A DNA stretch of 64,000 nucleotides from Thermohalobaculum sp039026375. GTDB lineage: Bacteria; Pseudomonadota; Alphaproteobacteria; Rhodobacterales; Rhodobacteraceae. The stretch is taken from assembly GCA_039026375.1 (NCBI GenBank), contig JBCCML010000022.1, positions 1 to 64,000 of the forward strand, given 5' to 3'. The position numbers were made by a program, and so were the translations under genes. The notes under the pieces were generated by a model. That model was not told the DNA's origin and ran no database searches. It saw only the letters and a program-made list of their open reading frames with translations. Shown piece by piece: positions 1 to 8,191 of the stretch. How positions within the stretch are numbered: position 1 is the stretch's first letter; each line of letters starts with the position of its first letter.

Positions 1-165
1 AGAGCGCCGTGGCGTAACGAAGAAGAGGAAAATCGCAAGCCGAACATCAAATCGACAACGGAAAAGAAGACCTCCTTGCTTCGCTGGCCCAAGATCATGC
101 AGCAGCAGTCAGAAAACAGGGTTCTTCAAGGCTTCCAGATGACCGGTCGGTGGTCCGGTTCGTGA
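1..165 (+). CDS. possible C-terminal end of a protein cut by the window edge
   Basis: Frame 1 is open from the first base to a TGA at 163-165 (54 residues). The tail is charged, with an early Glu run and a QQQ, and shows no recognisable domain. Frame 2 is also open for much of this stretch, so coding status is uncertain. If real, it is the end of a plus-strand gene convergent with the deacetylase gene that ends at 335. Confidence 0.25.
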   Translation, partial: RAPWRNEEEENRKPNIKSTTEKKTSLLRWPKIMQQQSENRVLQGFQMTGRWSGS

Positions 166-334
166 ATTGGGCGCGCCCAACCATAGGCGTGCCACCCGCT
201 ACGGGGTGGCTGACCATCAACGCCCGTGCCAATGGAGGGGGCCCTCCTCCCAGGCGCGTCGGATCTGGGGATGGGTTCTAAGGACAGATCCCTAAAATTT
301 TATGAAAATTGCGCCGATAGCTCGGCAGGGGCGA
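166..334. other. intergenic stretch with short dyads
   Basis: No convincing gene. It holds a perfect 14-bp palindrome (TTGGGCGCGCCCAA, 167-180) and a hairpin with 7-bp arms GCCACCC/GGGTGGC (191-210), then a GGAGGG/CCCTCC dyad (234-247). Neither main hairpin is followed by a T tract, so a factor-independent terminator is not clear. The position between two convergent 3' ends would fit a bidirectional transcription stop. Confidence 0.4.
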
Positions 335-1246
335 TCACAAGCGCGGGTCGGGATGGGCCGCTGCCCAATGACGGGCCAGGTCCCCGCGGCGGCAAATCCA
401 GACGTCGCCCAACTCGTCCAGGTAATCCAAGATTCGGTGAAGCGCACCAATCCGGCCCGGGCGGCCCAGCAACCGCGCGTGCAGACCGACCGTCATCATG
501 CGCGGACTCGGGCCGCTGCGTGCCTCTGCCAGTAAGACATCGACGCTGTCGCGGATGTAGTCGACGAACTCCGAGCCCACCTGATAGGCGCTTTCGGCCC
601 GGCCAAAGCGGGAATCGTTCGTGTCCAGCGAATATGGCAGCAACAGCAGGCCGGGATGGTCGGGCGACCAGTAGGGCAGGTCGTCATTGTAGACGTCCGA
701 GTCGTAGAGAAAGCCGCTTTCCACCACGATCCGGCGCGTGTTGATCGAGGGCAGCCCAGCATAGTAGCCGAGCGGGAGCGCACCGGTTAGCTCCTTCACT
801 TGAGCAACCTCGGCGGCGATGGCATCGCGTTCGGCGGCCTCGCTGAGGGTGTCCTGATTGATCCAGCGCCAGCCATGGGGCTGCAGGTCAAAGCCCGCCT
901 CGATCATTGCGCCCAAGGCGTCAGGGTTCTGCTGTGCGGCCAAGCCGACCAGGTTCACTGTGGCTGGCAAGCCGCGATCCGTGAACGCGCGCAGCAACCG
1001 CCAGTAACCTACCCGCGCGCCGTACTCGTAGGAAGACTCCGCGTTCAGGTCACGCTTGCCAAGGCGGCGGCTGACCTTGACATCGGACAGCCGGTCCTCG
1101 GACCCGTCGTCCCCGTTCAGGATCGAGCGCTCGCCGCCTTCCTCGTAGTTGATGCAGAAATTGACGGCCAAGCGCGCCGCGCCGGGCCACTCTCCCGCCG
1201 GTGGGGACGCCCCGTACCCGATGAAATCGCGCGTCGGTCCTGTCAT
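335..1246 (-). CDS. PuuE-like polysaccharide deacetylase family protein (putative allantoinase / carbohydrate esterase 4)
   Basis: 303 residues. The N-terminal region (YGASPPAGEWPGAARLAV, then NYEEGGERS) and the following YEYGARVGYWRLLRAF stretch are typical of the PuuE branch of the polysaccharide deacetylase (NodB-homology) superfamily. HGWRW lies around residues 124-128 and a Tyr/Asp-rich segment (YDSDVYNDDLPYW) is in the second half. Family members hydrolyse C-N bonds, for example allantoin ring opening or N-deacetylation. The substrate cannot be read from sequence, and no other allantoin catabolic gene is nearby. The ATG at 1246 lies 4 nt after the stop of the upstream reductase gene, so the two are probably co-transcribed. 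Confidence 0.8.
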   Translation of the reverse strand: MTGPTRDFIGYGASPPAGEWPGAARLAVNFCINYEEGGERSILNGDDGSEDRLSDVKVSRRLGKRDLNAESSYEYGARVGYWRLLRAFTDRGLPATVNLVGLAAQQNPDALGAMIEAGFDLQPHGWRWINQDTLSEAAERDAIAAEVAQVKELTGALPLGYYAGLPSINTRRIVVESGFLYDSDVYNDDLPYWSPDHPGLLLLPYSLDTNDSRFGRAESAYQVGSEFVDYIRDSVDVLLAEARSGPSPRMMTVGLHARLLGRPGRIGALHRILDYLDELGDVWICRRGDLARHWAAAHPDPRL

Positions 1247-1250
1247 GGGC

Positions 1251-2186
1251 TCAATACCCCATCTGGCGGTTGACCTCGTTCAACAACGGCTCGCCTGCAA
1301 TCAGGCGCTGATAGTTGCGGGCCACATCGCCCAAGGCATCATCCACGCGCCAGCCGGAGACATGGGGCGTCACCGTCACCCCCGGGTGTGCCCAAAACGG
1401 ATGATCTGCGGGCAGTGGCTCCTTGCGGAAGACGTCCAGGACGGCATGGGCCAAATGTCCCCCATCCAAGGCCGCGACCAGATCCGCATCCACGATCAGA
1501 TCGCCGCGCCCGGCATTGATCAACGTCGCGGTCGGTTTCATGCGCCCGAACATCGCGGCATCGAACATGTCCCGCGTCTCAGGCGTCGACGGCAGGATCG
1601 AGCAGACATAGTCGGCCTGGGCCAGAATCTCGGGCAACGCATCGATACCGTGGCGGCAGTCGACCTCCGGCATCGTCTTGGGTGAGCGGCTCCAACCAAT
1701 CACCGAGAATCCGTTATCCCGAAGGCGTTCGGCAGTCAGCCCCCCGATCACGCCAAGGCCCAGCACCGCAACCGTGGTATCCGCCGCGACCTTGGGGCCG
1801 ATCTGGTCCCATAATTGCTTCGCTTGCGCCGCCTCGTGGGCGGCCATGTTGCGCTGACCCGCCAGCACATAGGCCAAACAGTATTCGGCAATCTCGCGCG
1901 AGGCGTCGTTGGCGACCAGCCGGGCAACCCGGACCTGATGCGGCAGTTCGGGGGAGGCGACGATGGTCTCGACCCCGGCACCCAGCTTTTGCACCAGCTC
2001 CAGCTTGGGCAAGCGAGAGGCGACCCCGGGATAGAGCACCGATACAGCCAGCGCGCGGACCTGATCCAGCGGCCCATCCTCCAACCCGCACAGAATAGGC
2101 ACCCCCGGCAGCAGGGGCGTCAGGTGATCGCGCAACCACTCCTCTCGCATCCAGGATGGCTGGCGAATATCGATCAACAGTGCCAT
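1251..2186 (-). CDS. D-2-hydroxyacid dehydrogenase, GhrA-type (glyoxylate/hydroxypyruvate reductase A family)
   Basis: 311 residues. A central Rossmann motif (LGLGVIGGLTAERL), the INAGRGDLI motif, and LDVFRKEPLPADHPFW with PHVSG near the C terminus place it in the NAD(P)-dependent 2-hydroxyacid dehydrogenase family, closest to GhrA. Such enzymes reduce glyoxylate or hydroxypyruvate in the cytosol. It is followed at 4-nt spacing by the PuuE-like gene. A glyoxylate-reducing activity would compete with the beta-hydroxyaspartate cycle encoded 4 kb away, but that link is inference from proximity. Confidence 0.85.
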   Translation of the reverse strand: MALLIDIRQPSWMREEWLRDHLTPLLPGVPILCGLEDGPLDQVRALAVSVLYPGVASRLPKLELVQKLGAGVETIVASPELPHQVRVARLVANDASREIAEYCLAYVLAGQRNMAAHEAAQAKQLWDQIGPKVAADTTVAVLGLGVIGGLTAERLRDNGFSVIGWSRSPKTMPEVDCRHGIDALPEILAQADYVCSILPSTPETRDMFDAAMFGRMKPTATLINAGRGDLIVDADLVAALDGGHLAHAVLDVFRKEPLPADHPFWAHPGVTVTPHVSGWRVDDALGDVARNYQRLIAGEPLLNEVNRQMGY

Positions 2187-2192
2187 GGCAGC

Positions 2193-2648
2193 CTAGTAAC
2201 CCATGCGGGCGTAAAGCGTCTTCATCCGTGCGACGAGACTGTCGAAGTCGATGGGCTTTTCCACGAAGTCCTCCATGCCGATCTCGTAACACGAGGTCTT
2301 CCACTCTGGCGTCACATTGGCGCTGACAGCAAGGATGATCGGCGGAGGCGTGCCGTCGGTGACTGCGGCAAAGATGCGACGAGAGGCTTCGAACCCGTCC
2401 ATTACCGGCATGCTCAGATCCATAAGGATCAACGGCGGATTATGGCGGCGGTGGGCATCAACCGCTTCGACACCGTTCGAAGCAGTCACCGTGTTGAAGC
2501 CCGCGCTGCGCAAGAACTCCTCCAGAACGAAGAGGTTCGTTGCATCGTCGTCAACGATCAGGATAGGTGGCGTTGCGGCGCCGATATCACCTGAACCAGG
2601 TTGCACCCCGTGATCCCTTGTTTCAGCCCCCAGGGTACAAGGTATCAT
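2193..2648 (-). CDS. single-domain response regulator (CheY-like receiver)
   Basis: 151 residues. A receiver domain follows about 28 poorly conserved residues: ILIVDDD acidic pocket (residues 29-35), phospho-acceptor Asp77 in LILMDLSMPVMDG, and the conserved Lys in FVEKPID. There is no DNA-binding or enzymatic output domain. It lies 69 bp downstream of the CHASE4 histidine kinase on the same strand, so it is most likely that kinase's phosphotransfer partner and acts by protein-protein contact. Confidence 0.88.
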   Translation of the reverse strand: MIPCTLGAETRDHGVQPGSGDIGAATPPILIVDDDATNLFVLEEFLRSAGFNTVTASNGVEAVDAHRRHNPPLILMDLSMPVMDGFEASRRIFAAVTDGTPPPIILAVSANVTPEWKTSCYEIGMEDFVEKPIDFDSLVARMKTLYARMGY

Positions 2649-2717
2649 AGGATTTGTATGATGCCAGGGCTGATCAGCCCTGAGTTGCAGAATGGGACAG
2701 CGGCGGCTGCCGCGAAA

Positions 2718-4358
2718 TCACCCGGCCTGACGCGCCGGTGCCTCGACTTTATCCAGATCCAACTCGACTGCGAAGGTGGTTCCCCTGCCGGCCGCACTGT
2801 CCAACGAAATGGTGCCACCCATCAGATCGATCAGTGTTTTTGTGATGGCAAGGCCAAGCCCACTACCGCCGGATTTCGATCGCCGCGCCTCGGTGCCCTG
2901 CGCAAAACGATCGAAGATGAGGTCCTGCTCCTCCGCTGGAATGCCGTCGCCTGTGTCAGTGACTTCAAGCGAGAGGCGCGCCCCCCCAAGCCGTTCGCGA
3001 ATGTGCAGGGCGATCGTCACCTTGCCGTCTGGCGTGAACTTGATGGCGTTACTGACAAGGTTGGCACAGATCTGGTGGAAGCGGCCGCGGTCACCCAGAA
3101 CCTGCGTCCGGTCTGGATCGTCGATGGCCAGCTCCAGTTCCAAGCCTTTGTCGCTGGCTTCCATCTCGAAGAACTTGGCGACGTTCTCCACCGTCTCGGA
3201 CGGCGAAAAGGGCGTCACATTCAGGCTGAGTTTGCCATTCTCGATCGACGAGATGTCCAGCAAATCGTCGATCAGTTGCATCTGGGTTTCAGTCGAGGCG
3301 CCCAGCATCTTCACAAGGTTCTGCTGGCGATCGCTCAGCGATGTTTGCTGCAACAGGCGGGTGAGACCGACGATGCCATTCATCGGGGTGCGCAGTTCGT
3401 GGCTGATGTTCGCGATGAAGTCGGTTTTGGCACCGCTGGCAGCCTCAGCAGCATACAATGCGCCCTCCAGCCGCCGGGCTGACCGGCTCAGCAGGTGCGA
3501 GGAAACCAGCGTGAAGACTGTCAGCAGGATCAGCACGATGACCATCGGCAAGGCGATCGACCACAAGATCTGCTGGCCCGGTTGCGGCGGGGTCCAGGCG
3601 GCATAGGCCACGGGCTCGCCCTGGTAAGAATTGAGCGGGACGGCGCTGACCACCATGCTGGCATCGGGTTCCAGGTGCAGGTCGTCGATCAGATATTGCT
3701 CGCCAATTCCCTGCAGCAGATCATCGTCGATCTGATAACCAAAGATCAGCCGAGAGATCTCTGCATCGGTCGCTGGATCTTCTGCCGGGTCTTCCGAGAC
3801 GATGCGCGCCGTGGCCAACATCCAAATGGCGCCGTCCCCACGATACGTGGTACTGACCGCGCGGCGATCCTGAATGGGAACAGCGTTCAGCAGCGACCGC
3901 ATTTCAGCGACCGCCTCTTCCGGGATCAGCGTTGTCGAGGGCTCGGCATCCATGCCAGGTGCCCAACCATAGGCGGGCGATCCATCGGCCTCCAGGACCA
4001 TCATCAAATCGGTGGTCTCTGTAACGGCGGCGCTGATACCAATGTTTTCCCAGATCCAGACATCGTCGCCCTCTGCCGTGGCCTTCACGGCATCAGGCCA
4101 GATGGCAAAATCCATGGTCACGGTGCGCAAGGTTTCTTCCAGGGTCGATAGTCCGCCACGGACCATCTGCTCGGACGCGCTGGCCGCAAGCCGGTCGTGT
4201 TCGCGCGTGATCCAGAACGCAAAACCGCCGGCCAAAACCGCGAAGACCAACGCACTTATGATCAGATATCGGCCAATTCTGGACGAGGTTCGCGTGTTAG
4301 CCGTGCGAATTGGGCGATCCGGTGGGGCTGTGCTGTGCAGCGGCGCTTGGGCGGTCAT
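2718..4358 (-). CDS. membrane-bound sensor histidine kinase with CHASE4-type periplasmic domain
   Basis: 546 residues. One N-terminal membrane segment (about 28-50), a periplasmic domain resembling CHASE4 (WPDAV and GDDVWIWENI), a second membrane segment near 265-285, then HisKA with His320 in ISHELRTPMNG. The HATPase_c domain has the N box (NLVSNAIKFT), DTGDG and GSGLGLAITK. There is no receiver domain; the response regulator just downstream supplies it. A good GGAGG ribosome site precedes the ATG at 4358. The ligand is unknown. Confidence 0.9.
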   Translation of the reverse strand: MTAQAPLHSTAPPDRPIRTANTRTSSRIGRYLIISALVFAVLAGGFAFWITREHDRLAASASEQMVRGGLSTLEETLRTVTMDFAIWPDAVKATAEGDDVWIWENIGISAAVTETTDLMMVLEADGSPAYGWAPGMDAEPSTTLIPEEAVAEMRSLLNAVPIQDRRAVSTTYRGDGAIWMLATARIVSEDPAEDPATDAEISRLIFGYQIDDDLLQGIGEQYLIDDLHLEPDASMVVSAVPLNSYQGEPVAYAAWTPPQPGQQILWSIALPMVIVLILLTVFTLVSSHLLSRSARRLEGALYAAEAASGAKTDFIANISHELRTPMNGIVGLTRLLQQTSLSDRQQNLVKMLGASTETQMQLIDDLLDISSIENGKLSLNVTPFSPSETVENVAKFFEMEASDKGLELELAIDDPDRTQVLGDRGRFHQICANLVSNAIKFTPDGKVTIALHIRERLGGARLSLEVTDTGDGIPAEEQDLIFDRFAQGTEARRSKSGGSGLGLAITKTLIDLMGGTISLDSAAGRGTTFAVELDLDKVEAPARQAG

Positions 4359-4589
4359 CGACTAGACCTCCTGCGATTGGCACACATCAAGTAACACGTC
4401 CGCAAGCTATGCGAACGCTTCTGCAGGTGCGACGCAGACATCGTGTCTATTCCCCCGACCTCCTGAGCTCGACTGACTTTACTCTCAAATACGCGACGCA
4501 ATACATCTTAAGAGTGTATCGCGTTTTTGGCGCGCCCGATAGGTCTCAGGCGCGCGCAGGTTGAGTATAACGTACAATTCCGCACGAAA
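4359..4589. other. intergenic, AT-richer region upstream of the kinase gene
   Basis: It separates the kinase start from the end of the SET-domain gene on the same strand. No coding sequence or clear terminator was found. Base composition becomes visibly more AT-rich here and stays so to about 5460. Confidence 0.4.
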
Positions 4590-5066
4590 TCACGCAGCGC
4601 GGCGGACATCCGCAAGAGACTGCATGAAGAAATAGTGCTGTGGGCAGTCCTGGAGATACATCAGACGCAGCCAGTGGTTCTGCGGCAGATTAAAGATCGT
4701 CCAGAACCCGTAGTCCTCGAAGAACTCTTCCCCAGGCTGGATATCGCGTGTTGCTACACAACAATCCTGATCCAAGGGCAACCATTCGGGCGTGCCAATG
4801 TTCGCAGCCATGCCCTCCGCATGGTTCACATACTGCATTCCATCTTCGTACCAAATGAATTTCTCAGTCGGTATATGTAGGTATCCACCTAAAAGTGCTT
4901 TACGCCGAGTTTCGTCATCGTAAAGGTGAAGTTCTTCAGGCTCACAACAATACATAGAGCGATCGAATGACCATACTTTTGTTCCGGCTTTGATAGCTTC
5001 TTTTGCAAACACGCCCATACCATGAATCGGGCTTTCGGTCACTTCTACAGGGACTTCCCACGTCAT
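4590..5066 (-). CDS. SET domain-containing protein (putative lysine methyltransferase)
   Basis: 158 residues from the ATG at 5066, chosen because a GAGGAG ribosome site lies about 8 nt upstream; an ATG at 5105 is possible but less supported. The SET hallmarks appear in order: SPIHGMGVFAKEAIKAGTKV at the N terminus, a central NHAEGMAANIG matching the NHxxxxN SAM/pseudoknot motif, and GEEFFEDYG matching the GEExxxDY motif. SET proteins transfer methyl groups from SAM to lysine side chains. No partner gene is adjacent and the target is unknown. Codon use and base composition are more AT-rich than the neighbours, which fits acquisition by transfer. Confidence 0.82.
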   Translation of the reverse strand: MTWEVPVEVTESPIHGMGVFAKEAIKAGTKVWSFDRSMYCCEPEELHLYDDETRRKALLGGYLHIPTEKFIWYEDGMQYVNHAEGMAANIGTPEWLPLDQDCCVATRDIQPGEEFFEDYGFWTIFNLPQNHWLRLMYLQDCPQHYFFMQSLADVRRAA

Positions 5067-5460
5067 ATTCACATCTCCTCGGTCTGGTAATTTAGTTACA
5101 GGCATATTTTACCTGCTGAAAACTCTAGCAGATAATTGTCTGTTGAACAGGGTGATGACTTGAGTTTATTTCAGAAAGTTGCGAAAAGCGAACTATTAAT
5201 GAATGGTTAATACATTAGTAATGTTTTAGAATTACGGGTTAACACATAAGGCGATGGGCCCTAAGCGTTGCCGTAAGGAAGATCAATCTGATTAAAATTT
5301 TCGGAAAAGTTGAGTTTTCAGCAAAGTGCAGGCGCTTACATCACCGGTCGCCCTGAATTGGTGATTTCCGCATTTCCTCGCGATTAGTACAATTATCGCG
5401 CTCACATGCAACCAAGCTTAGCGTTACGTTAACCATTGCATTACGAGCTTGACAAATCAC
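5067..5460. other. AT-rich intergenic region upstream of the SET gene
   Basis: Nearly 400 bp without a supported gene. It contains the SET gene's ribosome site and probably its promoter. It is rich in A/T runs and TTAA/ATTA words, unlike the rest of the window. No tRNA, repeat or clear hairpin was found. Confidence 0.4.
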
Positions 5461-5796
5461 TCAAAGCAAGCGCCACAGCATTACGATTGACAGAAGGGCC
5501 ATTGCTAAGACCGCAATTTCGACAATCTGTAACTTCTCTTGGAAAATTAGAACGCCAGCCAAAGCGATCATTACTACTGTCGCCAGCGAATAGATTCCGC
5601 CCAGGGTTGCAAGATTAAGCACCCTTAGTGCGTAAAACCATCCAAACGCCGACATGCCGTAAATCAACGCACCAGCAATGAAGTAGGGCGACCAAAGCTG
5701 GTTTTGATCTGACGCTTTTTTGATCAAAACATCGGCCAGGACCGTTAAGGCGCTGAATACAAAGACTATTAAAATCGCCAGACGTGTTTCTGTCAT
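5461..5796 (-). CDS. small DMT-superfamily (EamA/SMR-like) membrane protein
   Basis: 111 residues from the ATG at 5796 (an upstream ATG at 5844 has no ribosome site). Four hydrophobic segments are visible, roughly residues 5-24, 36-55, 60-81 and 88-110, with short charged loops (KKASDQNQ, FQEKLQ). This is the layout of half-size drug/metabolite transporter proteins such as SMR pumps or ArnE/F-like subunits, which work as dimers. The TM1 glutamate of classical EmrE is not obvious, so substrate is undecided. Confidence 0.65.
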   Translation of the reverse strand: MTETRLAILIVFVFSALTVLADVLIKKASDQNQLWSPYFIAGALIYGMSAFGWFYALRVLNLATLGGIYSLATVVMIALAGVLIFQEKLQIVEIAVLAMALLSIVMLWRLL

Positions 5797-5931
5797 GCCC
5801 CCCACCCGAATAAGGCAGATCCCGTTCTGGAACCTCTCCTTCATTCAGCGCCGTAAATGATTCGCTTTGCAACCGCTACTTGCACCTCAGCAGACTAAGG
5901 TTGGTTTCGCCGCTTAGTTGCAAAATGCATT

Positions 5932-6771
5932 TCACAACGTCATCTCCACCTCGGACCGGCCACCAATGCGTCCAGTCACGGCTTCCGCCGCCCGGCGCAC
6001 CGAAGCGCCCAGTTCTGGGATCGCGCGGTCAGAGAACCGCACCGTCGGGCCGGACACGGAGATTCCCGCGATGGCCTCGCCAAACGGGTTGAAGATGGGC
6101 GCCGCCACACAGCGCATGCCGACATACCGCTCCTCGTCGTCCAGGGCCCAGCCGCGCTGGCGAATGTTATCTAGGTCGCTGAATAGCGCGTCGGAACTGG
6201 TCAGAGTCTTTGGCGTGAACTCCGGCAGGCCTTTTTTCTGCAAGATAGTCTCGACCTCGTCGCGCGGCAGTTCGGCTAGCAGCGCTTTACCGATGCCCGA
6301 GGCATGCATGTTCCCGCGAGTGCCCGAGCGAAAGAAGGCTCGGATCGGGTTGTGCGTCTCCACCTGACTGATGAAGACCACGTCGCCCGCATCAGGGATC
6401 GCGAGGTTCGATGTCTCGCCGGTATCCTCGGTCAGGCGGCGCATCACCTCGCGGCCAGCTTCGACCAGATTTGTCCGGTGGAGGAAGGTCGAACCGATGC
6501 GGAATGCCTCGATCCCGACCAGCCATTCCTGCGTATCCTCATCGAATTCTGTCACACCGTGGCGCTGCATGGTGGTCAGCAAGCGGTGCGCGGTGGACGC
6601 GGGCATGCCCGCCCGCAGCGCAATTTCGGTCAGGTTCGATCGTCGCTCGCGCGACAGGATCCGCAAAAGATGCAAGCCGCGATCTAGTGCCTGCGCTGCC
6701 GCAGCTGGCGCGTCGGCCGACGTTGTGCGCGGCCGCCCGCGCGATCTCTTCGGGGCGCCATCTTTGGCCAT
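5932..6771 (-). CDS. bhcR: IclR-family transcriptional regulator of the beta-hydroxyaspartate cycle (BhcR)
   Basis: 279 residues. A basic N terminus (KRSRGRPR) precedes a winged helix-turn-helix (about residues 30-90: LTEIALRAGMPASTAHRLLTTM) and an IclR effector domain (GNMHASGIGKALLAELP, then RGWALDDEERYVGMRCVAAPIFN and AGISVSGP). It is divergent from bhcA across a 218-bp AT-rich region. In Paracoccus denitrificans the orthologue at this position binds the bhc promoter and senses glyoxylate. The same role here is inferred from synteny and family. Confidence 0.92.
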   Translation of the reverse strand: MAKDGAPKRSRGRPRTTSADAPAAAAQALDRGLHLLRILSRERRSNLTEIALRAGMPASTAHRLLTTMQRHGVTEFDEDTQEWLVGIEAFRIGSTFLHRTNLVEAGREVMRRLTEDTGETSNLAIPDAGDVVFISQVETHNPIRAFFRSGTRGNMHASGIGKALLAELPRDEVETILQKKGLPEFTPKTLTSSDALFSDLDNIRQRGWALDDEERYVGMRCVAAPIFNPFGEAIAGISVSGPTVRFSDRAIPELGASVRRAAEAVTGRIGGRSEVEMTL

Positions 6772-6989
6772 GGGCTGATCCCCCTCCGTACGTTTCCCGT
6801 TTGTTTTTCACCAAGATAGTAGAAAAAATTTAGTTGGCAATTCTGAAGGCGCATCAAATGAAAAAGAGAAAAATATTTTAAATCAACGGCTTGGATGGTT
6901 AATTAATTTATCTGGAATATTTTTTCAGAAAAATTGCATGCCTGAAAGGAATCGTCTAAGGCTCTCCGAAATCGAAATGGAGGACCGCC
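6772..6989. promoter_or_regulatory. divergent bhcR-bhcA promoter/operator region
   Basis: A 218-bp region, strikingly AT-rich against its surroundings. An imperfect 15-bp dyad, TGGAATA-T-TTTTTCA (6913-6927), resembles IclR-type operators, and an overlapping TTTTTC-A-GAAAAA dyad lies at 6921-6933. A weak candidate -35/-10 pair is TTGCAT (6934) and TAAGGC (6957) with 17-nt spacing. The bhcA ribosome site GGAGG is at 6979-6983. BhcR binding here is inferred from the Paracoccus system. Confidence 0.6.
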
Positions 6990-8180
6990 ATGACCAGCCA
7001 GAACCCGGTGTTTATTCCTGGACCCACGAACATCCCGGATCGTATCCGTTTTGCCATGGCAGGCCAGACCGTGGACCACCGCGCGCCGGATTTTGCGGAC
7101 TTCCAGCGCACCCTGCAGTCAGATCTGAAGAAAGTCTTCCGGACCGAAACGGGTCGCACGCTGATCTTTCCGGCGTCAGGCACGGGCGGCTGGGAGGCAG
7201 CGATCACCAACACGCTGAACCCTGGCGACAAGGTCCTGATGGCGCGGCACGGCATGTTCTCGGCCAAATGGATCGAGCTGTGCGAGCGCCACGGCCTGGA
7301 GGTCGACGTAATCGACTGCGCCTGGGGCGATGCGGCGCCGGCAGACCAGTTGGGCGCCCGACTGGCGGCAGACAGCGGTCATGCGATCAAGGCGGTCCTG
7401 GTCACCCATAACGAGACCGCCACCGGCGTCGTCTCGGATATCCGGGCCGTTCGCGGCGCCATGAATGCCGCCGGGCACCCCGCGCTGTTGTTCGCGGATT
7501 GCGTCTCGTCGCTGGCCTCAATGCCGTTCGAAATGGACGCCTGGGGTGTCGATATCGCGGCCACGGGCAGTCAAAAGGGCTTTATGCTGCAAACGGGCAT
7601 GGCGATCGTTGCGATCAGCCCGAAGGCCTTCAAAGCGATGGAGACCGCCACCTGCACCCGCGCGTTCTTCGATTTTCAATGGATGATGGAGAACAACGAC
7701 AAGGGCGGCTACCCCTACACGCCGCCCATGCAGCTGATGCAGGGCCTGCGCACCGCTTTGGACATGCTGCTGGAGGAAGGGTTGGAGAATGTCTTCGCCC
7801 GCCACCACCGCCTGGCCGAGGCCGTGCGCCAGGCCGTTGCCGCATGGGGTTTTTCAACCGTCGCGAATGGCCCAGACCTGGCGTCGGACACTGTGACAGC
7901 TATCTACCTGCCGGAGGGGTTCGATGCTGACGCCTTGATCGCCCACGCTTACGACCAGTATGGCGTCAGCTACGGGGCCGGGCTGGGTCAGTTGCAGGGC
8001 CGGGTCTTCCGGATCGGGCATCTGGGCTCGTTGAGCGATGCGATGCTGCTGAGCGGTATCGCGACCATCGAAATGGCGATGGCAGATCTGGACCTGCCGA
8101 TCCGCCTGGGATCGGGCGTGGCGGCGGCTCAGGGGTATTTGCGGGCCGGCAGCGCTACGGCGTTGAAGAACGCGGCCTGA
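6990..8180 (+). CDS. bhcA: L-aspartate-glyoxylate aminotransferase (beta-hydroxyaspartate cycle, BhcA)
   Basis: 396 residues, a class V-type PLP aminotransferase related to serine-glyoxylate aminotransferases. The N terminus has FIPGPTNIPDRIR; ASGTGGWEAA and HNETATGVVSD are substrate/PLP contacts; DCVSSLASMPFEMDAWGVD precedes the PLP lysine Lys196 in TGSQKGFM. In the cycle it transfers the amino group of aspartate to glyoxylate, giving glycine and oxaloacetate. It is the first gene of the bhc operon, with bhcB 11 nt downstream. The call rests on the family plus the complete adjacent bhcRBCD set. Confidence 0.93.
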   Translation: MTSQNPVFIPGPTNIPDRIRFAMAGQTVDHRAPDFADFQRTLQSDLKKVFRTETGRTLIFPASGTGGWEAAITNTLNPGDKVLMARHGMFSAKWIELCERHGLEVDVIDCAWGDAAPADQLGARLAADSGHAIKAVLVTHNETATGVVSDIRAVRGAMNAAGHPALLFADCVSSLASMPFEMDAWGVDIAATGSQKGFMLQTGMAIVAISPKAFKAMETATCTRAFFDFQWMMENNDKGGYPYTPPMQLMQGLRTALDMLLEEGLENVFARHHRLAEAVRQAVAAWGFSTVANGPDLASDTVTAIYLPEGFDADALIAHAYDQYGVSYGAGLGQLQGRVFRIGHLGSLSDAMLLSGIATIEMAMADLDLPIRLGSGVAAAQGYLRAGSATALKNAA

Positions 8181-8191
8181 GGGAGAGGACG

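Noticed and set aside
1149..1685. Plus-strand open frame over the deacetylase and reductase genes
   Set aside because: Shadow of the minus-strand genes; composition lacks protein motifs while the minus frames show full families.
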